This document shows positions 34,419-43,208 of a stretch of 64,000 bases of DNA, one piece after another. Source of the stretch: UBA3871 sp041797745 (GTDB lineage: Bacteria > Bacillota > Clostridia > Peptostreptococcales > Anaerovoracaceae); contig JBHBZU010000008.1 of assembly GCA_041797745.1 (NCBI GenBank), positions 1 through 64,000 of the forward strand, read 5' to 3'. Numbering within the stretch: position 1 is the first letter of the stretch; the number at the start of each line of letters is the position of its first letter. Position numbers and translations under genes: made by a program. Under the pieces are notes generated by a model. It was not told where the DNA came from. It searched no databases and saw nothing but the letters and a program-made list of their open reading frames with translations.

Positions 34419-34532
34419 ATGAAAGTTAGAGCTTCCGTAAAGCCTATCTGCGAAAAGTGCAAGGTTATCAAGAGAAACGGTAAAGTTATGGTAATCTGTG
34501 AAAATCCAAAGCACAAGCAGAAGCAGGGCTGA
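34419..34532 (+). CDS. rpmJ: 50S ribosomal protein L36
   Basis: A 37-residue gene found by direct reading. MKVRASVKPICEKCKVIKR is the diagnostic N-terminus, and the Cys-x2-Cys, Cys and His ligands (CEKC, VICENPKHKQKQG) make the zinc ribbon of the C+ form. RBS TAGGAGG is 9 bp upstream. About 100 bp of AT-rich DNA follows before rpsM. Confidence 0.98.
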   Translation: MKVRASVKPICEKCKVIKRNGKVMVICENPKHKQKQG

Positions 34533-34631
34533 TTATTTAATCAATTATCAATTATTTATTTATAGTTATTTGAAAAACCTGTCTATATTGCGCCCTTGTT
34601 GCGCGACGGAAGATAGGAGAAGGAGGAACGT

Positions 34632-35009
34632 ATGGCAAGAATTGCCGGTGTTGACTTACCAAGAGACAAGAGAGTAGAAATTGGCTTAACTTATATCTAT
34701 GGTATAGGTAGAGTGACTTCTAACGAAATCCTTGCTAAGGCAGATGTAGATCCTAACACAAGAGTTAAGGATTTAACTGAAGAAGAAGCTGGTCGTATCA
34801 GAAAGATTATTGATCAGGAATACGTTGTAGAAGGTGACCTCAGAAGAGAAGTTTCCCTTAACATCAAGAGACTCATGGAAATCGGATGCTACAGAGGTAT
34901 CCGTCACAGAAGAGGTCTCCCTGTTAGAGGTCAGAAGACTAAGACTAATGCAAGAACTCGTAAGGGTCCGAAGAAGACAGTTAGTCGTAAGAAGAAAGCA
35001 ACAAAGTAA
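34632..35009 (+). CDS. rpsM: 30S ribosomal protein S13
   Basis: 125 residues. MARIAGVDLPRDKRVEIGLTYI, the helix-hairpin-helix GIGRVTSNEILAKA and the basic tail GLPVRGQKTKTNARTRKG. It lies in the 30S head and forms bridges to L5 and tRNA contacts. RBS AGGAGG. Confidence 0.99.
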   Translation: MARIAGVDLPRDKRVEIGLTYIYGIGRVTSNEILAKADVDPNTRVKDLTEEEAGRIRKIIDQEYVVEGDLRREVSLNIKRLMEIGCYRGIRHRRGLPVRGQKTKTNARTRKGPKKTVSRKKKATK

Positions 35010-35023
35010 GGAGGTAGGATGAA

Positions 35024-35422
35024 ATGGCTAAAGCTGTAAAAAAGCAGATTAGAAAAAAGAAGAGAGAACGCAAGAACATCGAAAAAGGCCAGGCTCATAT
35101 TCAGGCTACCTTTAACAACACACTTGTTACTCTTACAGATTTAAACGGTAATGCATTATCTTGGTGTTCTGCAGGTTCACTCGGTTTCAAGGGTTCCAGA
35201 AAGTCAACACCATTTGCTGCTCAGATGGCTGCTGAAGAAGCAACTAAGGGCGCACTTGAACATGGTCTTAAGACTGTTGAAGTATACGTAAAGGGTCCGG
35301 GTTCCGGAAGAGAAGCTGCTATTAGAGCACTTCAGGCTGCAGGTCTTGAAATCACTATGATTAGAGATATCACACCAATTCCGCACAACGGATGCAGACC
35401 ACCAAAGAGAAGAAGAGTTTAA
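35024..35422 (+). CDS. rpsK: 30S ribosomal protein S11
   Basis: 132 residues. KGQAHIQATFNNTLVTLTDLNG, CSAGSLGFKGSRKSTPFAAQ and DITPIPHNGCRPPKRRRV are typical. Part of the platform near the mRNA exit. RBS AAGGAGG. Confidence 0.99.
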   Translation: MAKAVKKQIRKKKRERKNIEKGQAHIQATFNNTLVTLTDLNGNALSWCSAGSLGFKGSRKSTPFAAQMAAEEATKGALEHGLKTVEVYVKGPGSGREAAIRALQAAGLEITMIRDITPIPHNGCRPPKRRRV

Positions 35423-35444
35423 TAGAAGGGAGAAGTAATAGAAA

Positions 35445-36065
35445 ATGGCAAGATATACAGATGCTAGCTGCAGATTATGCAGAAGAGAATGTCAGAAGCT
35501 TTTCTTAAAGGGCGAAAGATGCTATTCATCTAAATGTGCTCTTGAGAAGAGAAATTACGCTCCTGGACAGCACGGTCAGGGCCGTAAGAAGTCTTCTGAA
35601 TACGGATTACAGTTAAGAGAAAAGCAGAAGTGCAAGAGATTCTATGGAATGCAGGAAACTCAGTTCAGAAATCTCTTTGATAAAGCTGAAAGAAAGAAGG
35701 GAATCACAGGTGAAAACTTACTGATTCTCCTCGAAACAAGATTAGATAACGTAGTGTTTAGACTGGGCTTTTCCGCTTCCAGAAAGGAAGCAAGACAGCT
35801 CGTTACTCACGGGCACTTCACTGTAAACGGAAAGAAAGTAGACATTCCGTCTTACACAGTTAAGGCAGGAGACGTTATCAAGGTTAAGGAAAAGAGCACA
35901 AACTCTCCTAAGTTTAAGGAAATCAAGGAAATGAATATCAGTGTACCTAACTGGGTAACTGTTGACGTTGAAAAGCTGGAAGGTAAAGTTATCGCTCTGC
36001 CTACAAGAGCAGAAATTGATACTCCTGTAGCAGAACACTTAATCGTCGAATTATATTCCAAGTAA
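35445..36065 (+). CDS. rpsD: 30S ribosomal protein S4, zinc-binding form
   Basis: 206 residues. The N-terminus carries Cys9, Cys12, Cys16, Cys26 and Cys31 (SCRLCRREC and RCYSSKC), from which a zinc site is expected as in C+ S4. The S4 RNA-binding domain is RLDNVVFRLGFSASRKEARQL. In many Bacillota rpsD stands elsewhere; here it is in the alpha operon between rpsK and rpoA. RBS AAGGGAGAAG. Confidence 0.98.
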   Translation: MARYTDASCRLCRRECQKLFLKGERCYSSKCALEKRNYAPGQHGQGRKKSSEYGLQLREKQKCKRFYGMQETQFRNLFDKAERKKGITGENLLILLETRLDNVVFRLGFSASRKEARQLVTHGHFTVNGKKVDIPSYTVKAGDVIKVKEKSTNSPKFKEIKEMNISVPNWVTVDVEKLEGKVIALPTRAEIDTPVAEHLIVELYSK

Positions 36066-36112
36066 TATAGCTTAAAATGAGAGTTATATTGGAAAAAGTA
36101 GGAGGTTTTTAA

Positions 36113-37063
36113 ATGATTCAAATCGAAAAACCAACAATTGAATGTATTTACTCTAGCGAAGACTCTAACTACGGAAAATTCGTAGTAGAGCCTCTTGAAA
36201 GAGGCTACGGCACAACACTTGGTAATGCAATGAGAAGGATTCTTCTTTCTTCTTTGCCGGGTGCTGCTGTAACATCAATTAAAATCGACGGGATTCTTCA
36301 TGAATTTTCAACGATTCCGGGCGTAAAAGAGGATGTTACGGAAATTATTCTGAACCTCAAACAGCTCGCAGTAAAACTTAACGTAGAAGAAAACAAGAGA
36401 GTTTTAATTAATGAAGTTGGTCCAAAGGAAGTAACCGCAGCTGATATTCAGGGAGATGCGGATATGGAAATCTTTAATCCGGATATTCATATTGCAACCC
36501 TTGAAGAGAACGCTTCTTTGGTTATGGAAATCAACCTTGCAAAAGGTAGGGGTTACGTTGTTGCTGATCAGAACAAGGACGAAAATACACCTATTTCAGT
36601 TATTCCTGTAGACTCAATCTTCACACCGGTTAAGAAAGTGAACTACACAATCGAAAGAACAAGAGTAGGACAGATTACTGACTATGACAGACTTATTCTT
36701 GAGATTTGGACAGATGGTTCTATCAGACCGGATGAGGGTGTGGCTATCGGTGCTAAGATTATGCAGGAGCATTTGGGTCTCTTTATCGGATTGTCCAGTC
36801 AGGCTACAGAGGGCACAGATGTCTTCATTGATCCGCCTGTGGACAATACAGTAGGGATTCTCGATATGACTATCGAAGAATTGGAACTTTCGGTTCGTTC
36901 TTTCAACTGCTTAAAGAGAGCAGGTATCAACACTGTTGCTGAGTTAACTCAGAAGAGTGAAGATGATATGATGAAAGTTCGTAACTTGGGTAAAAAATCC
37001 CTCGACGAAGTTAAGAATAAACTTGAAGAACTTGGACTCTCCCTCAGGGAAAGCGAAGATTAG
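36113..37063 (+). CDS. rpoA: DNA-directed RNA polymerase subunit alpha
   Basis: 316 residues. The N-terminal dimer domain contains FVVEPLERGYGTTLGNAMRRILLSSLPG, and the C-terminal domain ends with CLKRAGINTVAELTQKSEDD and VRNLGKKSLDEVKNKLEELGL, the UP-element-binding helix-hairpin-helix. RBS TAGGAGG. Confidence 0.99.
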   Translation: MIQIEKPTIECIYSSEDSNYGKFVVEPLERGYGTTLGNAMRRILLSSLPGAAVTSIKIDGILHEFSTIPGVKEDVTEIILNLKQLAVKLNVEENKRVLINEVGPKEVTAADIQGDADMEIFNPDIHIATLEENASLVMEINLAKGRGYVVADQNKDENTPISVIPVDSIFTPVKKVNYTIERTRVGQITDYDRLILEIWTDGSIRPDEGVAIGAKIMQEHLGLFIGLSSQATEGTDVFIDPPVDNTVGILDMTIEELELSVRSFNCLKRAGINTVAELTQKSEDDMMKVRNLGKKSLDEVKNKLEELGLSLRESED

Positions 37064-37086
37064 TTTAACGAAAGGAGATAAGTGCA

Positions 37087-37428
37087 ATGCCAGGATATAG
37101 AAAGTTAGGCAGACCTTCCGCTCACAGAAAGTCTATGCTCAGAAACCTTGTTACTGATTTATTCAGAGAGGGTCGCATACAGACTACTGATTGTAGAGCG
37201 AAAGAAGCAAGAAGAGAAGCTGAAAAGCTTATCACTATTGCAAAGCGCAATGACCTGCACGCAAAGAGACAGGTTATGGCTTACGTATTTGACGAAGATG
37301 TTACTAAGAAGCTGTTCGACGAAATCGCTCCTAAGTACGCTGAAAGAAACGGTGGATATACTAGAATTCTCAAGTTAGGACCTAGACAGGGCGACTGTGC
37401 AGAAGCGGTATTCCTCGAATTAGTTTAA
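37087..37428 (+). CDS. rplQ: 50S ribosomal protein L17
   Basis: 113 residues: PGYRKLGRPSAHRKSMLRNL, LFREGRIQTTDCRAKEARREAEKLI and the C-terminal GGYTRILKLGPRQGDCAEAV. Tunnel-exit protein. Last gene of the cluster; a strong terminator follows. Confidence 0.99.
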   Translation: MPGYRKLGRPSAHRKSMLRNLVTDLFREGRIQTTDCRAKEARREAEKLITIAKRNDLHAKRQVMAYVFDEDVTKKLFDEIAPKYAERNGGYTRILKLGPRQGDCAEAVFLELV

Positions 37429-37466
37429 TACCTGCCATAGAGCATAAAATGCTTTAAGAGATTCAA

Positions 37467-37507
37467 AGAGCTAATCCCTAATTATTAGGGCTTGGCTCTT
37501 TTTTTTT
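37467..37507 (+). terminator. Terminator of the S10-spc-alpha cluster
   Basis: AGAGCTAATCCCTAA pairs with TTAGGGCTTGGCTCT (one mismatch, one G-U), followed by nine T at 37499-37507. Confidence 0.92.
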
Positions 37508-37518
37508 CTGAACAAATG

Positions 37519-37527
37519 TGATAATAT
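37519..37527 (+). promoter_or_regulatory. Possible extended -10 promoter before the GGDEF/HD-GYP gene
   Basis: TGATAATAT is an extended -10 (TG-N-TAATAT) just after the terminator. No good -35 is seen. TCACGTGA, a perfect 8-bp palindrome, lies downstream at 37554-37561. Confidence 0.4.
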
Positions 37528-37571
37528 AAGATGATAAACTGACGTAATGTGACTCACGTGAAGGTGAAAGT

Positions 37572-39416
37572 ATGGAGAAAAAATTAATATTAAGCGTTGA
37601 AACGGCTAACCAGGCTGAAGCTTTGGTTAAATTTTTTGAAGAAGTGCTTGAAGAGGCAGAAATTCAAATGTGGTTTAAGGACGCAAACATGAAATATCTC
37701 TACGCAAATGACAGTATGAAAGTGGCTGATGGAATTGCGGAGAAAGTTGTTGTGGGAAAAACGGACATAGAATTGTACGATACAATTAGGGAAACTATGT
37801 TCACCAAGTTGGATCAAACTGTTTTAGAAACAGGTGAAAGAATCAAATCTAATTACGTTCTCCCATCGGGAAGATATGAACAGGTTGAAAAAATTCCTGT
37901 TTTTAATGAAAAGGGTGAATTTCAGGGTATTTTAGGATATGCCAAGGATATCACCCAGCAAAGACTGCTTCAAGAGCAGACTAAAAGAACAATAGAAGCT
38001 GAAAATAGATTTAGAACGGTATTTGAAAGAGTGCCGGTGGGCATAGCTCTTTATGAGGATGTAACTCGCAAACCTGTTATGATGAACGATAGATTTGCTC
38101 AGATTTTGAGAATGTCTAAAGAAAATCTCAGCAGAAAGGCTTGGTATGAGGGGTTCTTTGATCAGGATGAAAGAGCCAGAATCGCAGAGTTGGTTAAAGA
38201 AATAAAAGAGGGTAAACGCAAAAGCTTTGACATGGAGGAGCAGCTTATCAGAGGAGATGACAGTCTGGTATGGGTCTCTGCAACCATTACAGCCTATGAA
38301 TCCCCTCGCGAAGAAGAAACTCTTTATATGTGCGTACTTGAAGACATATCGGAAAGTAAGCAGATGAAAGCAAATTTGGAACGCTTAAGCTATACCGATG
38401 CCCTTACAGGAGTTTACTCAAGGTCATGGTTTTTAAGATATCTTACAATGACAGAAGAAATTGAGTTTCCTTTCGCTCTGATTATGGGTGATGTAAACGG
38501 CTTAAAGGTCTGCAATGATGTGTTTGGACATTTCGAGGGTGACAGATTGATTAAGAGTATCGCTTCTGTTTTCCAGCTCCACACAGGTAAATATGATGAC
38601 TCTTTTACCGTAAGACTTGGGGGAGATGAATTTCTTGCCCTGATAAGAGGAGTAAATGCCAATGATTTGGCGCAGCTTGAGGAAGATATCAGACGAGACG
38701 TAGCAGATTTAAGCCCTGATTATATAGACTATTCCGTGGGTCTTGGCTCTGTAATAGTAACAAAGGACGCTTTTACCGATTTTGAATCAGCTATGCTGGC
38801 AGCAGAAGAGCGCATGTATAACAACAAGTTGCGGGAAGGTCGAAATTTAGGAGACAGGGTGGTAGAAAATGCTATTACCATGTTATATCGCGATCCGCTG
38901 GAATCTTCTCATATGCGCAATGTGGCTTTATATACTGAAAAGCTTTGTGAAATGCTGAACCTGCGCAAAAATGATATAGCTGAAATTGTTGAGGCTGCAA
39001 GACTTCATGATATTGGAATCAGTGCCGCTACCAACCATAGAGAGTTGCCGGGCACACCTATTAAGCAGGATAAATCTAAAAATGTAAGCATAATCAGAAA
39101 GCACGCAGAGGTCGGATACAGGATGTTGCATAATTCCAAGAATTATTCAAATTTGGCAGAATACGTGCTCCATCATCATGAACATATTGACGGAACAGGT
39201 TATCCATCTTCTATCGGAGGAGACGATATTCCTATGGCATCCAGAATTATTGCCATTGCTGATCGCTACGACTTTTTAATAAATCCTTATTTTAGAAATA
39301 ATTATTCCGATGAAGAAGCAATAGCCGATCTTCGCGAAAGAGAGGGCTATGAGCTTGATAGGGAATATACGGAAATTTTCATTGAAGAGATTATTAAAAA
39401 GGGTAAATTGGTTTAG
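37572..39416 (+). CDS. PAS-PAS-GGDEF-HD-GYP cyclic-di-GMP signalling protein
   Basis: 614 residues, no membrane segment. Two PAS domains are visible: about 15-130 (MWFKDANMKYLYANDSM, then GYAKDITQQ) and about 140-270 (FERVPVGIALYEDVTRKPVMMNDRF, then CVLEDISESKQ). The GGDEF domain follows at about 280-430 with intact RLGGDEF at 349-353, so diguanylate cyclase activity is possible. The HD-GYP phosphodiesterase domain is at about 440-610 with LHDIGIS and HHHEHIDGTGYP. Both making and breaking activities appear intact; PAS input would decide the balance. It stands alone between the ribosomal cluster and ecfA1. Confidence 0.93.
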   Translation: MEKKLILSVETANQAEALVKFFEEVLEEAEIQMWFKDANMKYLYANDSMKVADGIAEKVVVGKTDIELYDTIRETMFTKLDQTVLETGERIKSNYVLPSGRYEQVEKIPVFNEKGEFQGILGYAKDITQQRLLQEQTKRTIEAENRFRTVFERVPVGIALYEDVTRKPVMMNDRFAQILRMSKENLSRKAWYEGFFDQDERARIAELVKEIKEGKRKSFDMEEQLIRGDDSLVWVSATITAYESPREEETLYMCVLEDISESKQMKANLERLSYTDALTGVYSRSWFLRYLTMTEEIEFPFALIMGDVNGLKVCNDVFGHFEGDRLIKSIASVFQLHTGKYDDSFTVRLGGDEFLALIRGVNANDLAQLEEDIRRDVADLSPDYIDYSVGLGSVIVTKDAFTDFESAMLAAEERMYNNKLREGRNLGDRVVENAITMLYRDPLESSHMRNVALYTEKLCEMLNLRKNDIAEIVEAARLHDIGISAATNHRELPGTPIKQDKSKNVSIIRKHAEVGYRMLHNSKNYSNLAEYVLHHHEHIDGTGYPSSIGGDDIPMASRIIAIADRYDFLINPYFRNNYSDEEAIADLREREGYELDREYTEIFIEEIIKKGKLV

Positions 39417-39448
39417 ATTTTGAATTTTAAAGGGGTTCAAATTAACTA

Positions 39449-40315
39449 ATGGAAAATATTATAGAAAAAACTGAAAATGAAAATATTATAGAAGCAGCCC
39501 ACCTTAGTTTCGAGTACGAAGCCGATGAAAACGGTGGGCACTCCTACGCAATAAATGATGTTTCTTTTAATGTTAAGAGGGGGAGCTTCACCGCCATTAT
39601 CGGTCGTAACGGTTCAGGAAAGTCAACCCTTGCCAAAAACCTGAATGCTTTACTCTTTCCCACTGGTGGAACCCTTTGGGTTAACGGTTATGATACTTCA
39701 AGGGAAGAACTGATTTGGGATGTTAGAAAGTCTGCGGCTATGGTGTTTCAGAATCCGGACAGTCAGATTGTTTCCACCATTGTAGAGGATGACGTGGCTT
39801 TCGGACCGGAAAATCTGGGTATTGAACCGTCAGAAATTCGTGACAGGGTGGATCAGGCGCTTAAGGATGTCGGTATGTATGACTTCCGAAAGAAAGCGCC
39901 CCATCTATTGTCGGGAGGGCAGAAGCAGAGAATTGCTATTGCAGGAGCCATTGCCATGAAGCCTGAATGTATTGTAATGGACGAGCCTACAGCAATGCTT
40001 GACCCTAAAGGCCGTTCAGAGGTTATCAGAATTGCCCATCAGTTAAATGAGGAGGGTATAACCATTGTTCTCATTACGCACTTTATGGAAGAGGCAGCCA
40101 CAGCGGATCACATTATTATAATGGATCGTTCTAAAATCATGATGGAGGGAACACCTGCTGAAATCTTTGCCAAGAGTGATGTATTAAGGGCGGCAAGTTT
40201 GGATGTGCCTATGATAGTGGAGCTTTCCGAAAGACTTCGGACAGGGGGGCTTGATGTGCCAAAGGAGATAGTAACAGAGGCGCAATTAAGTTCGTGGCTT
40301 TTGTCGCGTAAGTAG
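39449..40315 (+). CDS. ecfA1: ECF transporter ATPase A1
   Basis: 288 residues. ATP-binding subunit of the shared energising module of group II ECF vitamin transporters. Walker A GRNGSGKST at about 51-58, VFQNPDSQIVS Q-loop, signature LSGGQKQR and Walker B CIVMDEPTAMLDP. The N-terminal 12 residues carry a short ENII repeat. The ribosome site is weak (AAGGGG 14 bp upstream). A 135-bp gap separates it from ecfA2, wider than usual. Confidence 0.95.
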   Translation: MENIIEKTENENIIEAAHLSFEYEADENGGHSYAINDVSFNVKRGSFTAIIGRNGSGKSTLAKNLNALLFPTGGTLWVNGYDTSREELIWDVRKSAAMVFQNPDSQIVSTIVEDDVAFGPENLGIEPSEIRDRVDQALKDVGMYDFRKKAPHLLSGGQKQRIAIAGAIAMKPECIVMDEPTAMLDPKGRSEVIRIAHQLNEEGITIVLITHFMEEAATADHIIIMDRSKIMMEGTPAEIFAKSDVLRAASLDVPMIVELSERLRTGGLDVPKEIVTEAQLSSWLLSRK

Positions 40316-40450
40316 CAGGGAAATAATATTTTTCCTGTAAAGGTCGCAGTCTGGCAGTCTATGGAAATCGTCAAAGGGCTTTGGGCTGCGGAAAAAAGGC
40401 TTAAAATATAATAATATAGATAATCGTAAATAAGCGATAAAAAAGTAAAA
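40316..40450 (+). other. Spacer between ecfA1 and ecfA2 with possible hairpin
   Basis: TTTTTCC (40329-40335) and CGCAG (40345-40349) face CTGCG (40386-40390) and GGAAAAA (40390-40396), so a long interrupted stem can be drawn. The right side is AT-rich (TATAATAATATAG) and might hold a secondary promoter. No coding sequence is apparent. Confidence 0.35.
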
Positions 40451-41308
40451 ATGGGAATAGAAGTTAGAAACTTAACTCATATTTATGCCGAGGGACTGCC
40501 GGATGAATCGGTAGCACTGGAGAATGTGAGCTTTACAATAGAAGATAATGAATTTATAGGAATCATCGGGCATACAGGCAGCGGAAAGTCTACACTTCTC
40601 CAGCATTTAGACGGATTGATTAAGCCTAATAAATCCGGAAGTATTGTAATCGGTGGTACGGATATCACCGAGTCCAAGGCGGATATGTTAAGCGTACGTC
40701 GCAAGATTGGTTTGGTGTTTCAATATCCTGAATATCAGCTTTTTGAGGAAAGCGTGGCGGCGGATGTTGCCTTTGGACCCAAGAACCTTGGACTGCCTGA
40801 AGAGGAAGTTGTTGAGAGAGTTCGTGAAGCCTTAAATTTAGTTGGAATGGATCCTGATGTTTACGGTAGCGTGTCTCCTTTTGAATTGTCCGGTGGGCAG
40901 AAGAGAAGAATTGCGATAGCCGGAGTTGTGGCTATGCGACCTGAAGTGCTTATACTGGACGAACCTATTGCAGGACTTGACCCTAAGGCACATAAGGATA
41001 TTTTAGGGATGATTAAGAGAATCCATGAGGAACAGCACAATATTACTATTTTAGTATCCCATAACATGAGCGATGTGGCAAAGCTATGCACCAAGGTGCT
41101 TGTGATGGATCACGGCAGACTTGCCATGGAGGGTACGCCTCGTCAGGTCTTTGGAAGAGCTGAGGAGTTGGAAGCTATGGGGCTTTCCACTCCGCCTATT
41201 ACCAAGTTTATAAAAGGACTTAAAGAAGCAGGACTTGCCATTGACGGCAATCCGCTGCTCATTGACGACGGTGCTGAAGAAATTCTAAAGGTGTTTGGCA
41301 AGAGATAA
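40451..41308 (+). CDS. ecfA2: ECF transporter ATPase A2
   Basis: 285 residues. Walker A GHTGSGKST, VFQYPEYQLFE Q-loop, signature LSGGQKRR and Walker B VLILDEPIAGLDP. EcfA2 pairs with EcfA1 and is recognised by the YQLFEE stretch. ATG 40451 has no clear Shine-Dalgarno. It ends 13 bp before ecfT. Confidence 0.95.
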   Translation: MGIEVRNLTHIYAEGLPDESVALENVSFTIEDNEFIGIIGHTGSGKSTLLQHLDGLIKPNKSGSIVIGGTDITESKADMLSVRRKIGLVFQYPEYQLFEESVAADVAFGPKNLGLPEEEVVERVREALNLVGMDPDVYGSVSPFELSGGQKRRIAIAGVVAMRPEVLILDEPIAGLDPKAHKDILGMIKRIHEEQHNITILVSHNMSDVAKLCTKVLVMDHGRLAMEGTPRQVFGRAEELEAMGLSTPPITKFIKGLKEAGLAIDGNPLLIDDGAEEILKVFGKR

Positions 41309-41321
41309 CGGGGGAATTTAA

Positions 41322-42116
41322 ATGATAAGAGATATTACGCTGGGGCAGTATTATCAGGGGAACTCCCTGATTCACAGGCTGGATGCCAGAACGAAAATAA
41401 TATCTACAATTATATATATCGGGGTGCTTTTTTTAGCAAGCGGTTATATGGGGCTGATTATTTCAGGAGTAGCACTGGCACTGGTTGTGGCGGTTTCCAG
41501 AGTTCCCGTGACTTTTATTTTGCGGGGAATAAAGCCGATTTTCTTTATTATTCTTCTGACTTTCGTGCTTAATATATTCATGATTCCGGGAGATGTGCTT
41601 TGGAAATGGGGGATTTTAAGTATTACCCGTCAAGGACTTTCTACGGCGTGTTTTATGGGGTCTCGGTTGATTTTACTGATTTTCGGAGCCTCGCTTTTAA
41701 CGCTGACAACCAAGCCGATAGTACTTACAGATGGAATTGAGCGCATGCTTTCTCCTTTTAGAAAGGTGGGGCTGCCTGCCCATGAAATAGCCATGATGAT
41801 GACTATTGCGCTTCGCTTCATACCAACTTTGCTTGAGGAAACTGATAAAATAATGAAAGCACAACAGGCAAGAGGGGCGGATTTTGAAAGCGGCAGCATT
41901 ATGCACAGAGCTAAAAATTTTATTCCTATTTTAGTGCCGCTTTTTATCAGTTCTTTTAGAATTGCTCAAGACTTGGCAATGGCAATGGAAGCAAGATGTT
42001 ATAGAGGGGGAGAGGGTCGCACCCGCATGCACGAAATGAAAATGCGCCCTTTGGACTATATGGCGTTGCTATCTCAGGTGGGCTTAATTGTACTTGTAGC
42101 TGTTTTCGGAAGGTGA
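41322..42116 (+). CDS. ecfT: ECF transporter transmembrane coupling protein EcfT
   Basis: 264 residues with five to six membrane helices. The two coupling-helix motifs that contact the ATPases are visible as QQARGADFESG and AMEARCYRGG. Starts IRDITLGQYYQGNSLIHRLDARTK, typical of the family. With EcfA1 and EcfA2 it energises interchangeable S-components; bioY at 61.5 kb is one such component, so a link is inferred. 4 bp before trmB. Confidence 0.95.
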   Translation: MIRDITLGQYYQGNSLIHRLDARTKIISTIIYIGVLFLASGYMGLIISGVALALVVAVSRVPVTFILRGIKPIFFIILLTFVLNIFMIPGDVLWKWGILSITRQGLSTACFMGSRLILLIFGASLLTLTTKPIVLTDGIERMLSPFRKVGLPAHEIAMMMTIALRFIPTLLEETDKIMKAQQARGADFESGSIMHRAKNFIPILVPLFISSFRIAQDLAMAMEARCYRGGEGRTRMHEMKMRPLDYMALLSQVGLIVLVAVFGR

Positions 42117-42120
42117 GAAA

Positions 42121-43068
42121 ATGAGGCAGAGAAAAGTTAAGGACATAGATGAAAAACTGGCGGCATTCGAGTCTATATTGGTAGCGGAACCAAGGGAGTT
42201 TCGCGGACATTGGAGCAAAGCTTTTGGAAATAGCCACCCTATATATTTGGAGCTTGGTTGCGGTAAGGGACAATTTATTACCAATTATGCCAGAGCCTAT
42301 CCCGATAGAAACTATATAGGCGTTGAGGGGCAGGAAAGCGTTATTTTGCGCGCTTTAGAAAAGTGCGAGGGTTTGCTTGAACATAAGGGAGAAACTGCCG
42401 ACGGGTCAAAGCTGCAAATGTGCAGGGAAGTAGATACAGGTGCCGTTATCTCCGGTGAAGAAACTGGGGGATACGGACAATTACAGATGGCTATGGAAGT
42501 CGGTGCAGAGCCCATGGTAGCGGATTCACGCCTCATGGGAGATCTTACAAATGTTTTGTTCTTTTGCGACTTTGTGCAGGATCTACGAGAGTATTTTCGG
42601 TCAGGAGAGCTTTGGGGTATCTATCTGAACTTTTCAGACCCATGGCCCAAATCCCGTCATGCCAAAAGACGACTTACCTACGGAGGTAGGCTGGAGTCCT
42701 ATATGGAAATCTTGGCACCGGAGGGAACCCTTGAGATTAAGACAGACAATGAGGAACTTTTTGAGTTTACCTTGATGGAAATTGAGAGGCTCGGTTTGAG
42801 GGTGGAGGCGATGACTCGCAATCTTCACGAAAGCAAAGCAGGCTGTGTTGGTGAAAAGATGGACAATGGCAGCACAGAAGATACTGTCAAGGCTAATAAC
42901 GATATTGCTGCTAATGATGTTGTTGATGACGTTTTCAAGGAGAAAGAACGCTCTTCCATAAGGGAATGCGGGGATTGCTCAGAAGCAGCGAAATTTACCA
43001 CCGAATACGAGGATAAGTTTTGCGGCAGCGGTAAGAATATTAATTATGTAAGGCTGCGAAAGGCTTAA
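42121..43068 (+). CDS. trmB: tRNA (guanine-N7)-methyltransferase with two insertions
   Basis: Methylates G46 of tRNA using S-adenosylmethionine. Core motifs: LELGCGKGQFITNYA, NYIGVEGQESVILRALEKC, the RNA-contact IYLNFSDPWPKSRHAKRRLTY, EIKTDNEELFEF and the terminal TTEYEDKFCGSGKNINYVRL. At 315 residues it is about 90-100 longer than usual. Extra blocks lie at about 87-140 (between the SAM-binding part and LTNVLFFCDF) and about 237-290 (just before TTEYE). Neither block resembles a known domain; the second is acidic and ends with a Cys-containing stretch. Starts 4 bp after ecfT, so co-transcribed. Confidence 0.93.
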   Translation: MRQRKVKDIDEKLAAFESILVAEPREFRGHWSKAFGNSHPIYLELGCGKGQFITNYARAYPDRNYIGVEGQESVILRALEKCEGLLEHKGETADGSKLQMCREVDTGAVISGEETGGYGQLQMAMEVGAEPMVADSRLMGDLTNVLFFCDFVQDLREYFRSGELWGIYLNFSDPWPKSRHAKRRLTYGGRLESYMEILAPEGTLEIKTDNEELFEFTLMEIERLGLRVEAMTRNLHESKAGCVGEKMDNGSTEDTVKANNDIAANDVVDDVFKEKERSSIRECGDCSEAAKFTTEYEDKFCGSGKNINYVRLRKA

Positions 43069-43208
43069 ATGTTGGGTGAATAAAGACTTCTCTTGCCTTT
43101 TACAGATGGGGGTAGTACAATTAAATGAGGCTGATGTGGTAAGAAATCGGCTTTAAATTTAGGATTGAGACTGCTGAAAAGCAGTAAGGATATTTTAATA
43201 AGAGAGGT

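Noticed and set aside
34533..34631. Promoter for the alpha operon in the rpmJ-rpsM gap
   Set aside because: TTGAAA and TATATT are only 8 bp apart; no correctly spaced pair was seen.
37508..37571. Possible cyclic-di-GMP riboswitch before the GGDEF/HD-GYP gene
   Set aside because: The gap is too short and lacks the conserved riboswitch core.
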